Assembly: GCA_965262235.1 (NCBI GenBank)
Contig: OZ253504.1
Coordinates: forward strand, 1,364,001-1,428,000
Reading direction: 5' to 3'
Length of the DNA: 64,000 bases
Origin: CATQGW01 sp965262235
GTDB taxonomy: Bacteria > Chloroflexota > Dehalococcoidia > Bin125
Positions 43,424-51,089 of the stretch are shown here, piece after piece. The notes below the pieces were generated by a model, which was not told the DNA's origin, searched no databases, and worked only from the letters and a program-made list of their open reading frames with translations. The position numbers and the translations under genes are program-made. Position 1 is the first letter of the stretch. Each line of letters begins with the position of its first letter.

Positions 43424-44022
43424 CCGTTCTCGCCACGCTCGAAGCGCGGCAGGTCCACTGCTTCGACCGCACGAGGCTCCGGCTGCTCGACCCGCTCCAG
43501 CCTGCGCCGCAGCTCCCGCGGATCCTCCTCCTCCGTCGCTTCGACCGGACGCTCGTCCTCGCCCAGCGGACGCCAGGCGACCAGCGCGTTGGTGTGCGGG
43601 TAGTGCTCGATCCAGACCCAGCCGCCGGGCTCGGGCATCTCCAGATAGATGTCGGTCCGCACACGCAGCACCCGCTTCTGACCGATCGTGTCGATCAGCA
43701 CGTAGTGCGCGCGGAAGAAGAAGAGCAGATCGGACTTGCGCCACTTGCGCACGACCTGCCCGGTCGATTCCATCGGCTCGCTGAACTGATCGCGCCAGGC
43801 GCTGAGCGCCGAGTAGCCCGAGAGCAGGCCGATCAAGGCCAGCAGTGAAAACCCGAACCAGGCGCCGTTCTCGCCGCCCAGCGCGCTGACCATCAGCAGC
43901 ACAGCCAGCCCCGTGCAGACGCCGAACACCGGCGTCCAGACGGCAATCCCGCGCCACACTCCCTGTCGTGCTCGGCCTGGGTCGGGCGCTTGCGATCCGC
44001 GCAGGTCATCACGGTGCGTCAT
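43420..44022 (-). CDS. Two-helix membrane protein of unknown function
   Basis: A 200-residue protein with a short hydrophilic N-terminus, two transmembrane helices (about WTPVFGVCTGLAVLLMVSAL and AWFGFSLLALIGLLSGYSAL), then a roughly 125-residue cytoplasmic-type domain. That domain has a beta-rich core (AHYVLIDTIGQKRVLRV, GWVWIEHYPHTNALVAWR) and an acidic/Arg-rich tail. I do not recognise the family. ATG 44022 follows a GGGAGGCGG tract and overlaps the upstream LysM gene by 14 bp; the stop overlaps radC. The three genes form one coupled cluster. Confidence 0.8.
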   Translation of the reverse strand: MTHRDDLRGSQAPDPGRARQGVWRGIAVWTPVFGVCTGLAVLLMVSALGGENGAWFGFSLLALIGLLSGYSALSAWRDQFSEPMESTGQVVRKWRKSDLLFFFRAHYVLIDTIGQKRVLRVRTDIYLEMPEPGGWVWIEHYPHTNALVAWRPLGEDERPVEATEEEDPRELRRRLERVEQPEPRAVEAVDLPRFERGENG

Positions 44023-44572
44023 CGTCGGCCGCCTCCCAAATCGGAATCCAGATCGACGCTCCGGCCGCGAGCACGGAGCCGTCGCCAAGCGCAGAGTTGA
44101 ACAGTCGCAGGTCCGCAAGGGTCACGCCGCGCACGTCGGCGATCAGTGCGAGCGACTCTCCTGGCTGCACAACGTACCGCTCGAACCGCGCCGGCCGCCG
44201 TGGGGCGACCGGATCCGGCCGTCCGGGGATGATCCCGCTCTGTTCCGGCCACACCGCCGGAGCAGCCGCGGCAGCGGGTCCCGCCTCAAGTTGAGTCGTC
44301 GCGGGGACCGCTTTGACGATCGGTTCGGCGACGACAGCGGTCTCGTTCGCGGGCTGATTGACCGGCTCGGCCTCAACGACCGCCGCGGGCGCCCGCTCCA
44401 GCACCGGCGCCTCGCTGATGATCGACACTACGGGCGGAGCGTCGGCGGGACCGAGCAACGCCCAAGCCGTGACCACCGCAGCGGTGACGCCACCGACCAG
44501 ACCGACGCGCCAGAGTCCGCGCAGTCCCAGACCAGCCGCCCACGACGACGGTGAGTCGGCTCGAGCTGCCAT
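44009..44572 (-). CDS. LysM-domain single-pass membrane protein
   Basis: A 187-residue protein. One transmembrane helix near the N-terminus (VGLVGGVTAAVVTAWALL) is followed by about 75 residues of Pro/Ala/Glu-rich linker and a C-terminal LysM domain. The LysM is visible as ERYVVQPGESLALIADVRGVTLADL...NSALGDGSVLAAGASIWIP. LysM domains bind peptidoglycan or chitin-like glycans, so this probably tethers something at the cell wall. It starts 198 bp after the rplL stop and is probably a separate transcription unit with the two genes downstream. Confidence 0.85.
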   Translation of the reverse strand: MAARADSPSSWAAGLGLRGLWRVGLVGGVTAAVVTAWALLGPADAPPVVSIISEAPVLERAPAAVVEAEPVNQPANETAVVAEPIVKAVPATTQLEAGPAAAAAPAVWPEQSGIIPGRPDPVAPRRPARFERYVVQPGESLALIADVRGVTLADLRLFNSALGDGSVLAAGASIWIPIWEAADDDAP

Positions 44573-44673
44573 CTTGCCCCCTCGCGACCCCAGCCCGCAG
44601 GCTTACCGAGCCACGATACCCGAGCGAGGCGCAGGACGGCGCGGCACGGCGCAGTCTGGCGCGGCCTGACGCA

Positions 44674-44694
44674 CCGCGCGCTTCTTGCGCGCGG
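44674..44694. repeat. GC-only hairpin downstream of rplL
   Basis: CCGCGCGC-TTCTT-GCGCGCGG forms a perfect 8-bp stem with a 5-base loop about 77 bp after the rplL stop. There is no U tract on the minus-strand transcript, so it may stop or pause polymerase only with help, or protect the 3' end. Confidence 0.5.
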
Positions 44695-44749
44695 CTGGCC
44701 GGCGCCTGGCCGGCGCCTGGCCGGCGCCTGGTGGGCGCCTGGTGGACGC
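44695..44749. repeat. 11-bp tandem repeat, five copies
   Basis: Three copies of CTGGCCGGCGC are followed by CTGGTGGGCGC and CTGGTGGACGC, directly abutting the hairpin and just downstream of rplL. Non-coding here; a variable-number repeat candidate. Confidence 0.85.
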
Positions 44750-44770
44750 CCGATCGGGGGAGCGCCGGGC

Positions 44771-45148
44771 CTAGACCAGATCGACCGTGGCGCCGGCCGC
44801 TTCGAGCGTCGCCTTGAGCGCTTCCGCGTCCTCTTTCGAGAGCGCATCGCGAACCGTCTGCGGCGCGCTCTCGACGAAGTCCTTGGCCTCCTTGAGGCCC
44901 AGGTCCGTCACCGTGCGCACGGCCTTGATCACGTTGATCTTGTTCGCGCCGAAGTCCTTGAGCACGACATCGAACTCGGTCTGCTCTTCTTCGGCTTCGG
45001 CGTCGCCCATGTCGGCTGCGATCGCGGCGACGGCGACCGGCGCGGCCGCGGTGACGCCAAACTCGTCCTCGATCTTCTTGACCAGATCACGCGCTTCCAG
45101 GATCGTCATCGCGCTGATCAGCTCAAATGCTTCGTCGACTTTCGACAT
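44771..45148 (-). CDS. rplL: 50S ribosomal protein L7/L12
   Basis: A 125-residue stalk protein. N-terminal dimerisation helices (MSKVDEAFELISAMTILEARDLVKKI), a short Ala-rich hinge, and the C-terminal factor-binding domain with EFDVVLKDFGANKINVIKAVR and LGLKEAKDFVE. ATG 45148 follows AGGAGG by 6 nt. Last gene of the ribosomal cluster; rpoB and rpoC do not follow, unlike in many bacteria. Confidence 0.97.
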   Translation of the reverse strand: MSKVDEAFELISAMTILEARDLVKKIEDEFGVTAAAPVAVAAIAADMGDAEAEEEQTEFDVVLKDFGANKINVIKAVRTVTDLGLKEAKDFVESAPQTVRDALSKEDAEALKATLEAAGATVDLV

Positions 45149-45216
45149 CTCAGGCCTCCTTTGGCTCGCCATGTGAGATGTGCGAGCGCTGTACCAGGTT
45201 GTTGCAGCGGACGGGC

Positions 45217-45756
45217 TCAGGCGCCCTCCGCCTGCTCAAGTTGCTCGGCGCGCGCCTCGATCAGCGCGGCCACGTCGCGGAAGACCGCGTTGAGGGCGCC
45301 GGCGATGCCGGCCACGGGGCCGTTCAGGCCGCCGGCGACCCGCGCCATCAGCTCATTGCGCGGCGGAATCAAGGCCAGCTCGGTGACGGTCTCGGCGCCC
45401 GAGAACATGCCCTCGAAGAAGACACCGTGTACGCCGACCTCGCGGTTGCGCCCGCGCAGATACAGTCGCAGCGCGCGCGGCGCTTCGGTCAGCTCGCCGT
45501 AGCCGAGCAGCAGCGCCGTCGATTGCTGTGCGAGCTGCGCCGCGTCGGGCATGCCGACGTTCGCCGCCGCCCGCGCGAACAACGAGTTCTTGATCACGCG
45601 CAGCTCTGAGTCGGGCGCTTCCGCCTGGATCGCGCGCCTCAACGTCTGCATCTGGCCGACGCTCAACCCGCGATAATCCAACCCGATCGTGACCGTCGCG
45701 CGCTGGAGCCGCTCTTCGAGCAGCGCCACCTGTTGGACCTTGCGATCTGTCGCCAT
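45217..45756 (-). CDS. rplJ: 50S ribosomal protein L10
   Basis: A 179-residue L10, base of the L12 stalk. Typical segments are RATVTIGLDYRGLSVGQMQTLR, LRVIKNSLFARAA and a C-terminal helix rich in Glu/Gln/Ala that binds L12 dimers. ATG 45756 has GGGAGG upstream; the longer open frame covers the leader. It is preceded by a 141-bp leader with a strong hairpin and followed 68 bp later by rplL. Confidence 0.96.
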   Translation of the reverse strand: MATDRKVQQVALLEERLQRATVTIGLDYRGLSVGQMQTLRRAIQAEAPDSELRVIKNSLFARAAANVGMPDAAQLAQQSTALLLGYGELTEAPRALRLYLRGRNREVGVHGVFFEGMFSGAETVTELALIPPRNELMARVAGGLNGPVAGIAGALNAVFRDVAALIEARAEQLEQAEGA

Positions 45757-45852
45757 CTGCCGCCTCCCGTCGCGTTGCCCGCTCGAGCTGTGCGGACCGC
45801 GCTGCGAGACGACGCTCGGATGGAGCATCGGCGGCGAACGGGGGCCAGCCTG

Positions 45853-45886
45853 CGCCGGATTTTAAGGCGTCGGTGCGCCTCCGGCG
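45853..45886 (-). promoter_or_regulatory. Candidate L10 leader hairpin
   Basis: In the rplA-rplJ gap the transcript can fold as CGCCGGA/UCCGGCG enclosing GGCG/CGCC, with a six-base UUAAAA bulge on the 3' side and a CACCGA loop. A bulged stem before rplJ fits the autoregulatory leader bound by the L10-L12 complex, though I could not compare it with the family model. Confidence 0.5.
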
Positions 45887-45897
45887 GTCTCGGGCGG

Positions 45898-46611
45898 CTA
45901 ATCGGCTTTCAAATCCAGCGTACTCTGCTGCTCCAGCTTCACGCCAGGTCCCATCGACGAGGCGAGGTTGAAGCTGCGAATGTAGGTGCCCTTCGAGCCC
46001 GAAGGCTTGGACTTGACGATCTCGTTCACGATCGTCGAGAGATTGTCGAGCAGCTGCGCTTCGGCGAAGCTCGCCTTGCCGACCGGCACGTGCACGCAGG
46101 CCTCGCGGTCGGTGCGGAACTCAACCCGTCCGGCCTTGGCCTCGCCAACCGCCCGGTCAATCTCTACGCCGTCCACGACAGTGCCCGAGCGCGGATTGGG
46201 CATCAGCCCGCGAGGGCCGAGGATCCGGCCCAGGCGACCCACTTTGCCCATCATCTCGCGCTGCGCGATCGCCACGTCGAAGTCGGTGAAGCCATCCTGC
46301 ACTCGGCTGATCAGGTCGTCGGCGCCGACCACATCGGCGCCGGCCTCCTGTGCGCTGCGCGCGACGTCGCCCTCGGCGAAGACCACCACGCGGACCTCCT
46401 TGCCGAGGCCGTGCGGCAGTCGCGCGGTGCCGCGCAGCTGCTGGTCGGCGTGTCGTGTGTCCAACCCCGTGCGAATGTGCAGCTCGACGGTCTCATCGAA
46501 CTTGGCTGTCGCCATTCGCTTGACCAGCGAGATCGCCTCCACGGGCGCGTAGTGCGACCCGACGTCATAAGAACTCTCGAGCTCGCGATAGCGCTTGCCC
46601 CGTTTAACCAT
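45898..46611 (-). CDS. rplA: 50S ribosomal protein L1
   Basis: A 237-residue L1. The family signature GRILGPRGLMPNPRSGTV is present, with KFDETVELHIRTGLD and a C-terminal KGTYIRSFNLASSMGPGVKL. ATG 46611 follows the rplK stop by 1 nt, so the two are coupled. L1 binds 23S rRNA at the E-site stalk and commonly represses rplK-rplA translation. Confidence 0.97.
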   Translation of the reverse strand: MVKRGKRYRELESSYDVGSHYAPVEAISLVKRMATAKFDETVELHIRTGLDTRHADQQLRGTARLPHGLGKEVRVVVFAEGDVARSAQEAGADVVGADDLISRVQDGFTDFDVAIAQREMMGKVGRLGRILGPRGLMPNPRSGTVVDGVEIDRAVGEAKAGRVEFRTDREACVHVPVGKASFAEAQLLDNLSTIVNEIVKSKPSGSKGTYIRSFNLASSMGPGVKLEQQSTLDLKAD

Positions 46612-46612
46612 G

Positions 46613-47038
46613 TCAGTCGCTCACTTCCACGCCCATGCTGCGCGCTGTGCCGGCGATCATCAGCATCGCGGCATTGATGTCGTTTGCGTTCAGATCGGGC
46701 ATTTTCTTTTCCGCGATCTCGCGCACCTGCGCCGAGCTGATCGAGCCGGCCATCTCGCGCCGCGGCTCGGACGAGCCTTTGGTCAGGCCCGCCGCGCGGC
46801 GAATCAGGTCCGAGGCCGGCGGCGTCTTCAGCTCGAACGTGAACGAACGATCCTCGTAGATCGTGATCTGCGCCGGCGTGATCTCGCCGGCGTTTTTCGA
46901 GGTGCGCTCGTTGTAGCTCTTCACGAAGTCCATGATGCTGACGCCGTGCTGACCCAGCGCCGGGCCGACCGGCGGCGCCGGACTCGCCTTCGCGCCCTCA
47001 AGCTGCAGCGTCAGGACCGCTCGTACTCGCTTCGCCAT
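46613..47038 (-). CDS. rplK: 50S ribosomal protein L11
   Basis: A 141-residue L11 of normal length. LTLQLEGAKASPAPPVGPALGQHGVSIMDF is the canonical N-terminal domain, and the C-terminal rRNA-binding domain has KMPDLNANDINAAMLMIAGTARSMGVEV. ATG 47038. Part of the nusG-rplK-rplA order; the 85-bp gap from nusG shows no further gene. Confidence 0.97.
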   Translation of the reverse strand: MAKRVRAVLTLQLEGAKASPAPPVGPALGQHGVSIMDFVKSYNERTSKNAGEITPAQITIYEDRSFTFELKTPPASDLIRRAAGLTKGSSEPRREMAGSISSAQVREIAEKKMPDLNANDINAAMLMIAGTARSMGVEVSD

Positions 47039-47123
47039 GCCGCCCGCTCCCCGTTAGCCGGCCGTGTGGGTGGCCGTCGTGCCGGCCATCTTGCTGGCCG
47101 TGGTGTTGATTCTGACTGTCGCG

Positions 47124-48005
47124 CTACTGCTTCTCGACCTGGTCGAAGTCCAGCTCGACCGGCGTCTCACGCCCAAACATCGAGATCAAGACCCGAACCT
47201 TGCCCTTTTCAATGTTGATCTGGTCGACCTGCGCGATGAAGTCCTGGAAGGGACCATCGGTGACTCGCACGCTGTCATCGATCGCGAAGCCCACGCGCAC
47301 GCGCGGCTCCTCGACCTGTGTCTGCCCGATAATCGCGGCGACTTCTTCGGGCGGCAACGCCCGGGCCTGATCCTCGCCGCCGACGAATCCCGTCACGCCC
47401 GCCGTGCCCGTGACCACGTGCCAGCTGTTGTCGCCCAGCTTGCGCGTGTCGCGGTCCACCCGGATCTGCACCAGCACGTAGCCGGGCAGCAGCTTGCGTT
47501 CGACCTCACGGCGCTTACCGCCGCGAATCTCCACCTCTTGCTGCGTCGGCACGAGCACATACTGCCGCTCGTCGTCGCGCTCGGCATCCGGGTTCAGTGC
47601 GACGAACTCGTGCGCGATGTCCATGTTGCGAATGCGCAGGTCGAGCGAGTGACGCACGCGGTTCTCATGCCCGGTGTACGTGTTCACGGCGAACCACGCC
47701 GCGTCCTCGCGCTGCACCGACTCCGCGCTCGGCGGCTTCGGCTTCGTGTCGTCGACGGCGTCCTCGGTCAGGAATGCGGCGACGGGCGTCTCCTCGACCT
47801 CGACCGGCTGGTCGAGCCCCAGCTCGGCGGCGGCCTGGACGACGGTGGCGTCGGGGTCGGCGGGCGCCTCGTGCTCCTCGCGCTCAAGGCCCAGCTCGCG
47901 TGCGAACGCGAGCACTTCCTGCAGCTCACGCTCGGCGCTGGTCAGCGGACGCGGAGGCGCACCGCCGGTGCCGACTCCTCCGGGAATGTGGTCAGCTTGG
48001 GTCAT
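47124..48005 (-). CDS. nusG: Transcription factor NusG with long N-terminal extension
   Basis: A 293-residue protein, against about 175-185 for typical NusG. The NGN domain begins near residue 103 (AWFAVNTYTGHENRV, LLPGYVLVQI, VVTGTAGVTGFVGG), and the KOW domain follows (DSVRVTDGPFQDFIAQVDQIN, KVRVLISMFGRETPVELDF). The first about 100 residues are acidic and low in structure, with no counterpart in model NusGs. ATG 48005 lies 1 nt after the secE stop. NusG binds the polymerase clamp and couples to ribosomal S10 or Rho. Confidence 0.95.
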   Translation of the reverse strand: MTQADHIPGGVGTGGAPPRPLTSAERELQEVLAFARELGLEREEHEAPADPDATVVQAAAELGLDQPVEVEETPVAAFLTEDAVDDTKPKPPSAESVQREDAAWFAVNTYTGHENRVRHSLDLRIRNMDIAHEFVALNPDAERDDERQYVLVPTQQEVEIRGGKRREVERKLLPGYVLVQIRVDRDTRKLGDNSWHVVTGTAGVTGFVGGEDQARALPPEEVAAIIGQTQVEEPRVRVGFAIDDSVRVTDGPFQDFIAQVDQINIEKGKVRVLISMFGRETPVELDFDQVEKQ

Positions 48006-48006
48006 C

Positions 48007-48468
48007 TCAGGGCAACAGTACGTTCTCGACGACGCGGTTGAGGCCGAAGTCGATCGCTGCGAGGAACGCCCCCACGGCGATCGAGACCACCAGCACGACC
48101 ACAGTCAGGTTGCCTGTCTCCTGCCGCGATGGCCACACGACCTTGCGCAGCTCGTCGATGATGCCCAGCACCCAGCGCGGGTGGGTGAGCCGATAGATGA
48201 TGCCCTGGACGCGCGGGGCATCCTCAGTGGTCGGGGTCTGCGCCTGGATTCGGCGGCGCGGTCGCGCGGGCAGCCCCGCAGGGGAAACTGCGGCGTCGGT
48301 CGAGGCCTGCACCACAGCTTCGGCCGGCTCGTTCGCCGCGTCGGCCTCCCGGCCTTCGGAGGGTGGGCCGCGCGTCGGTCGCGGTGTGATCGGTGCGCCG
48401 GCCCGGGGCGCTGCGCCGCGCTGTCGGCGGCGTCCCCCACGTCGTCGCGAATTGCTGCCTCGCGCCAA
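48007..48468 (-). CDS. secE: Preprotein translocase subunit SecE with N-terminal extension
   Basis: A 153-residue protein. The SecE core is the last about 65 residues: amphipathic ELRKVVWPSRQETGN and one transmembrane helix (VVVLVVSIAVGAFLAAIDFGL). The first about 85 residues are extra, with an Arg-rich basic start (SNSRRRGGRRRQRG) and a Pro/Ala/Glu-rich stretch. SecE clamps SecY in the membrane channel. Order rpmG-secE-nusG is classical. Confidence 0.93.
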   Translation of the reverse strand: MARGSNSRRRGGRRRQRGAAPRAGAPITPRPTRGPPSEGREADAANEPAEAVVQASTDAAVSPAGLPARPRRRIQAQTPTTEDAPRVQGIIYRLTHPRWVLGIIDELRKVVWPSRQETGNLTVVVLVVSIAVGAFLAAIDFGLNRVVENVLLP

Positions 48469-48491
48469 TCTGCACCGGCCCTCTCAGCGCC

Positions 48492-48653
48492 TTAGCGCGT
48501 CTCGCGGAACGCCTGCCGACAGCGGCAGCGCGGACAATATTTGTTCAGCTCCAGCCGATCCGTATCGTTGCGACGGTTCTTCGTCGTGTGATACGTGTGC
48601 GACTGACACTCGCGGCAACGCAGCGAGATGAAGATTCGGTCGCCCCTCGCCAT
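48492..48653 (-). CDS. rpmG: 50S ribosomal protein L33
   Basis: A 53-residue L33 with zinc-ribbon cysteines in RCRECQ and YCPRCRCR and the conserved YHTTKNRRND block. It retains Cys, so it is the zinc-binding (C+) type. ATG 48653 was chosen over an upstream open extension because MARGDRIFISL aligns with the family and a GAGAGG tract lies before it. Confidence 0.94.
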   Translation of the reverse strand: MARGDRIFISLRCRECQSHTYHTTKNRRNDTDRLELNKYCPRCRCRQAFRETR

Positions 48654-48740
48654 CGTCGTCCTCTCAATCGCCCGCGCAGCGCGCGAGCCGGACACCCATC
48701 ATCGCAGATTGTCGCGTTGGGCGCTGTTGCGCAGGCCGCG

Positions 48741-49943
48741 CTACTCGAGGATCCGGGTGACGGCCCCGGCGCCGACGGTGCGGCCGCCTTCGCGAATCGC
48801 GAAGCGCAGCCCCTCCTCCATCGCAATCGGATGAATCAGCTTCACGTGCATCTGCACGTTGTCGCCCGGCAGCGCCATCTCGATCCCCTCCGGCAGACCA
48901 ATCTCGCCGGTCACGTCGGTCGTGCGAATGTAGAACTGCGGACGGTAGCCCTGGAAGAACGGCGTGTGCCGCCCGCCTTCCTCTTTGCCCAGGATGTAGA
49001 CCTCCGCCTCGAATGTCGTGTGCGGCGTAATCGATCCCGGCGCCGCCAGCACCTGCCCGCGCTCAATCTCCTCGCGGTTCAGGCCGCGCAGCAGACAACC
49101 CACGTTGTCGCCCGCCTCGCCGGTCGGCAGGGTCTTCTTGAACATCTCCACGCCCGTGACCACGGTCTTGCGCGTGTCTTTGACCCCCACAATCTCAATC
49201 TCCTCGCCGCTCACCACCACCCCGCGCTCGATCCGGCCGGTCGCCACCGTGCCCCGCCCTTTGATCCCGAAGACGTCCTCAATCGGCATCAGGAACGGCT
49301 GGTCGACCGGCCGCAGCGGGGTCGGCACGTACTCGTCGACCGCCGCCATCAGCTCTTTGATCGTCGCGTACTCCGGCGCCTCCGGGTCGGTCGAGTCGCT
49401 CTCCAGCGCGTGCAGCGCCGAACCGCGAATCACCGGAACGTCGTCGCCCGGGAACTCCTGCGCGCTGAGCAGCTCGCGGACTTCCAGCTCGACCAGCTCC
49501 AACAGCTCTTCGTCATCCATCTGGTCGACTTTGTTCAGGTAGACCACCATCCGCGGCACCCCCACCTGGCGCGCCAGCAAAATGTGCTCGCGGGTCTGCG
49601 GCATCGGTCCGTCCGGCGCCGCCACGACCAGAATCGCGCCGTCCATCTGCGCCGCTCCGGTGATCATGTTCTTGATGTAGTCCGCGTGGCCCGGCGCGTC
49701 GATGTGCGCGTAGTGGCGCTGCTCGGTCTCGTATTCCACGTGCGCGATCGCGATCGTGATGCCCCGCGCTTTCTCCTCCGGCGCGTTGTCGATCGAGTCG
49801 AAACTCGAGAACGAAACCGACGGATTGCTCAGCGCCAGATACTTCGTGATCGCCGCCGTCAGCGTCGTCTTGCCGTGGTCAACGTGGCCAATCGTGCCCA
49901 CGTTCACGTGTGGCTTGGTCCGCTGGTAAATCTTCCGCGCCAT
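48741..49943 (-). CDS. tuf: Elongation factor Tu
   Basis: A 400-residue EF-Tu. G1 GHVDHGKTT, switch I KARGITI, G3 DAPGHADY and G4 NKVD are all present; domain 2 has KGRGTVATGRIERG and domain 3 HTTFEAEVYILGKEEGGRHTPF. ATG 49943 follows AAGGAG by 7 nt. It is 70 bp downstream of tRNA-Thr(GGT), the same tRNA-tuf linkage as tufB in E. coli. Confidence 0.98.
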   Translation of the reverse strand: MARKIYQRTKPHVNVGTIGHVDHGKTTLTAAITKYLALSNPSVSFSSFDSIDNAPEEKARGITIAIAHVEYETEQRHYAHIDAPGHADYIKNMITGAAQMDGAILVVAAPDGPMPQTREHILLARQVGVPRMVVYLNKVDQMDDEELLELVELEVRELLSAQEFPGDDVPVIRGSALHALESDSTDPEAPEYATIKELMAAVDEYVPTPLRPVDQPFLMPIEDVFGIKGRGTVATGRIERGVVVSGEEIEIVGVKDTRKTVVTGVEMFKKTLPTGEAGDNVGCLLRGLNREEIERGQVLAAPGSITPHTTFEAEVYILGKEEGGRHTPFFQGYRPQFYIRTTDVTGEIGLPEGIEMALPGDNVQMHVKLIHPIAMEEGLRFAIREGGRTVGAGAVTRILE

Positions 49944-50013
49944 CTGACTGCTCCTTCGCTCCGCTCGCCTGGTGGCGGGCGTCATCTCTGATCACTCTGA
50001 CCGTGTGGCAACG

Positions 50014-50089
50014 TGGAGCCCGCATTCAGATTTGAACTGAAGACCTCGTTCTTACCAAGAACGCGCTCTACCAACTGAGCTATGCGGGC
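50014..50089 (-). tRNA. tRNA-Thr(GGT)
   Basis: 76 nt. Acceptor GCCCGCA/TGCGGGC, anticodon stem CGTTC/GAACG with loop TTGGTAA (anticodon GGT, codon ACC), TTCAAAT T-loop, discriminator T, and CCA encoded. Confidence 0.96.
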
Positions 50090-50124
50090 CAGGATCCTCT
50101 CGCCGCTTGCGGCGCTGCTGCATG

Positions 50125-50210
50125 TGGTGCTGGGGGCAGGATTCGAACCTGCGTAGCCTTTCGGCGCCGGTTTTACAGACCGGTGGTATTAGCCACTCAC
50201 CCACCCCAGC
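50125..50210 (-). tRNA. tRNA-Tyr(GTA)
   Basis: 86 nt, class II with a long variable arm. Acceptor GCTGGGG/CCCCAGC, anticodon stem CCGGT/ACCGG with loop CTGTAAA (GTA, codons TAC/TAT), discriminator A, and CCA encoded. Confidence 0.96.
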
Positions 50211-50291
50211 ATGAACGCTCCCTGACGTCCCTTGACGCGCCATGTGGTCCCATGAGGCCTCTCTGCGACCGCGAGATCGCTGCGCCGCATG

Positions 50292-50367
50292 TGGGGCCGA
50301 AGGGGGGACTCGAACCCCCAACCTGTCGATTACAAATCGACTGCGCTGCCAGTTGCGCCACTTCGGC
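50292..50367 (-). tRNA. tRNA-Thr(TGT)
   Basis: 76 nt. Acceptor GCCGAAG/CTTCGGC, anticodon stem GTCGA/TCGAC with loop TTTGTAA (TGT, codon ACA), TTCGAGT T-loop. CCA is encoded, leaving C as the discriminator base, uncommon for tRNA-Thr. First gene of the tRNA-tuf cluster. Confidence 0.95.
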
Positions 50368-50448
50368 TCGCAGTGGCGAATCGCGCGGGCCGCGGCGGGG
50401 ATTCAGCGAGTTTCCGTCAGCTCTTGACGCAAACTCACCACTTTCAAT

Positions 50449-50478
50449 ATCGTACGCCCCGCCGCGCGCAACGATCAA
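50449..50478 (-). promoter_or_regulatory. Promoter for the tRNA-Thr/Tyr/Thr-tuf cluster
   Basis: Minus-strand TTGATC (50473-50478), 18-bp spacer and TACGAT (50449-50454), about 80 bp before the first tRNA. Same spacing as the promoters in the SBP array. Confidence 0.65.
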
Positions 50479-50544
50479 TCAACTCCATCCATCCGTGCGC
50501 GGCAGGACTCGCCAAGCGAGTCCGACGACACACCGAGGATTCCC

Positions 50545-51030
50545 ATGCATCGAATTGCGCGCCTGCTCGTCGCCACTGCGCTCACCGTGGCGATGGTCGG
50601 ACTCATTGACCTGGGCGCATCATCACCGACGCACGCGCAGGCGCCGCCGATCTGCCTGTCGTTGGAACCGGGCGAATACGAGATCGAAGTACCGGAGCTC
50701 GGCGGCAACCCGGCCGGCACCTTGATCGCCACGATCGGCGAGGGCGGCGACCTGCTCACGCTGGTTGAGCCGGGCGGCGTTGATCTCGTCGCGATCGGAG
50801 CGGTCCACGGCCTGCTCCCGATCTACAGCGATTTCCTGCCGGAAGGCGTGAGCATCGTTGACTGCGGCGGCGACGCCGCGGGCCTGCCCAGGACCGGCAG
50901 CGGCGGCATCGTGTCGGCTGACGGGATCGACAGCCTCACCGTCAGCCTGGTGCTGGCGATCAGCCTCGGCGGCTCGACGCTCGCGCTGCTCACTCTGCTC
51001 GCGCACCGCCGCCGCAGCCTGAATCGCTAA
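50545..51030 (+). CDS. Small LPXTG-type surface protein 1
   Basis: A 161-residue secreted protein. Sec signal peptide at about 1-33 (ARLLVATALTVAMVGLIDL, then AQA), a roughly 90-residue mature domain, then the sortase-type sorting signal: LPRTG followed by Gly/Ser-rich residues, a hydrophobic helix (SLVLAISLGGSTLALLTLL) and the basic tail AHRRRSLNR. Two Cys (in PPICLSL and IVDCGG) sit at the ends of the mature domain and may form a disulfide. ATG 50545 with GAGGA upstream. No match to a known family; paralogue of the next gene. No sortase is encoded in the window. Confidence 0.82.
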   Translation: MHRIARLLVATALTVAMVGLIDLGASSPTHAQAPPICLSLEPGEYEIEVPELGGNPAGTLIATIGEGGDLLTLVEPGGVDLVAIGAVHGLLPIYSDFLPEGVSIVDCGGDAAGLPRTGSGGIVSADGIDSLTVSLVLAISLGGSTLALLTLLAHRRRSLNR

Positions 51031-51089
51031 CGTCGCGCTCGCGACCACATCACAGGCTCTACGAACGAACCCAAATCAGGGAGACCAAT

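Noticed and set aside
44674..44694. Classical intrinsic terminator after rplL
   Set aside because: The stem is strong but no U tract follows on the transcribed strand.
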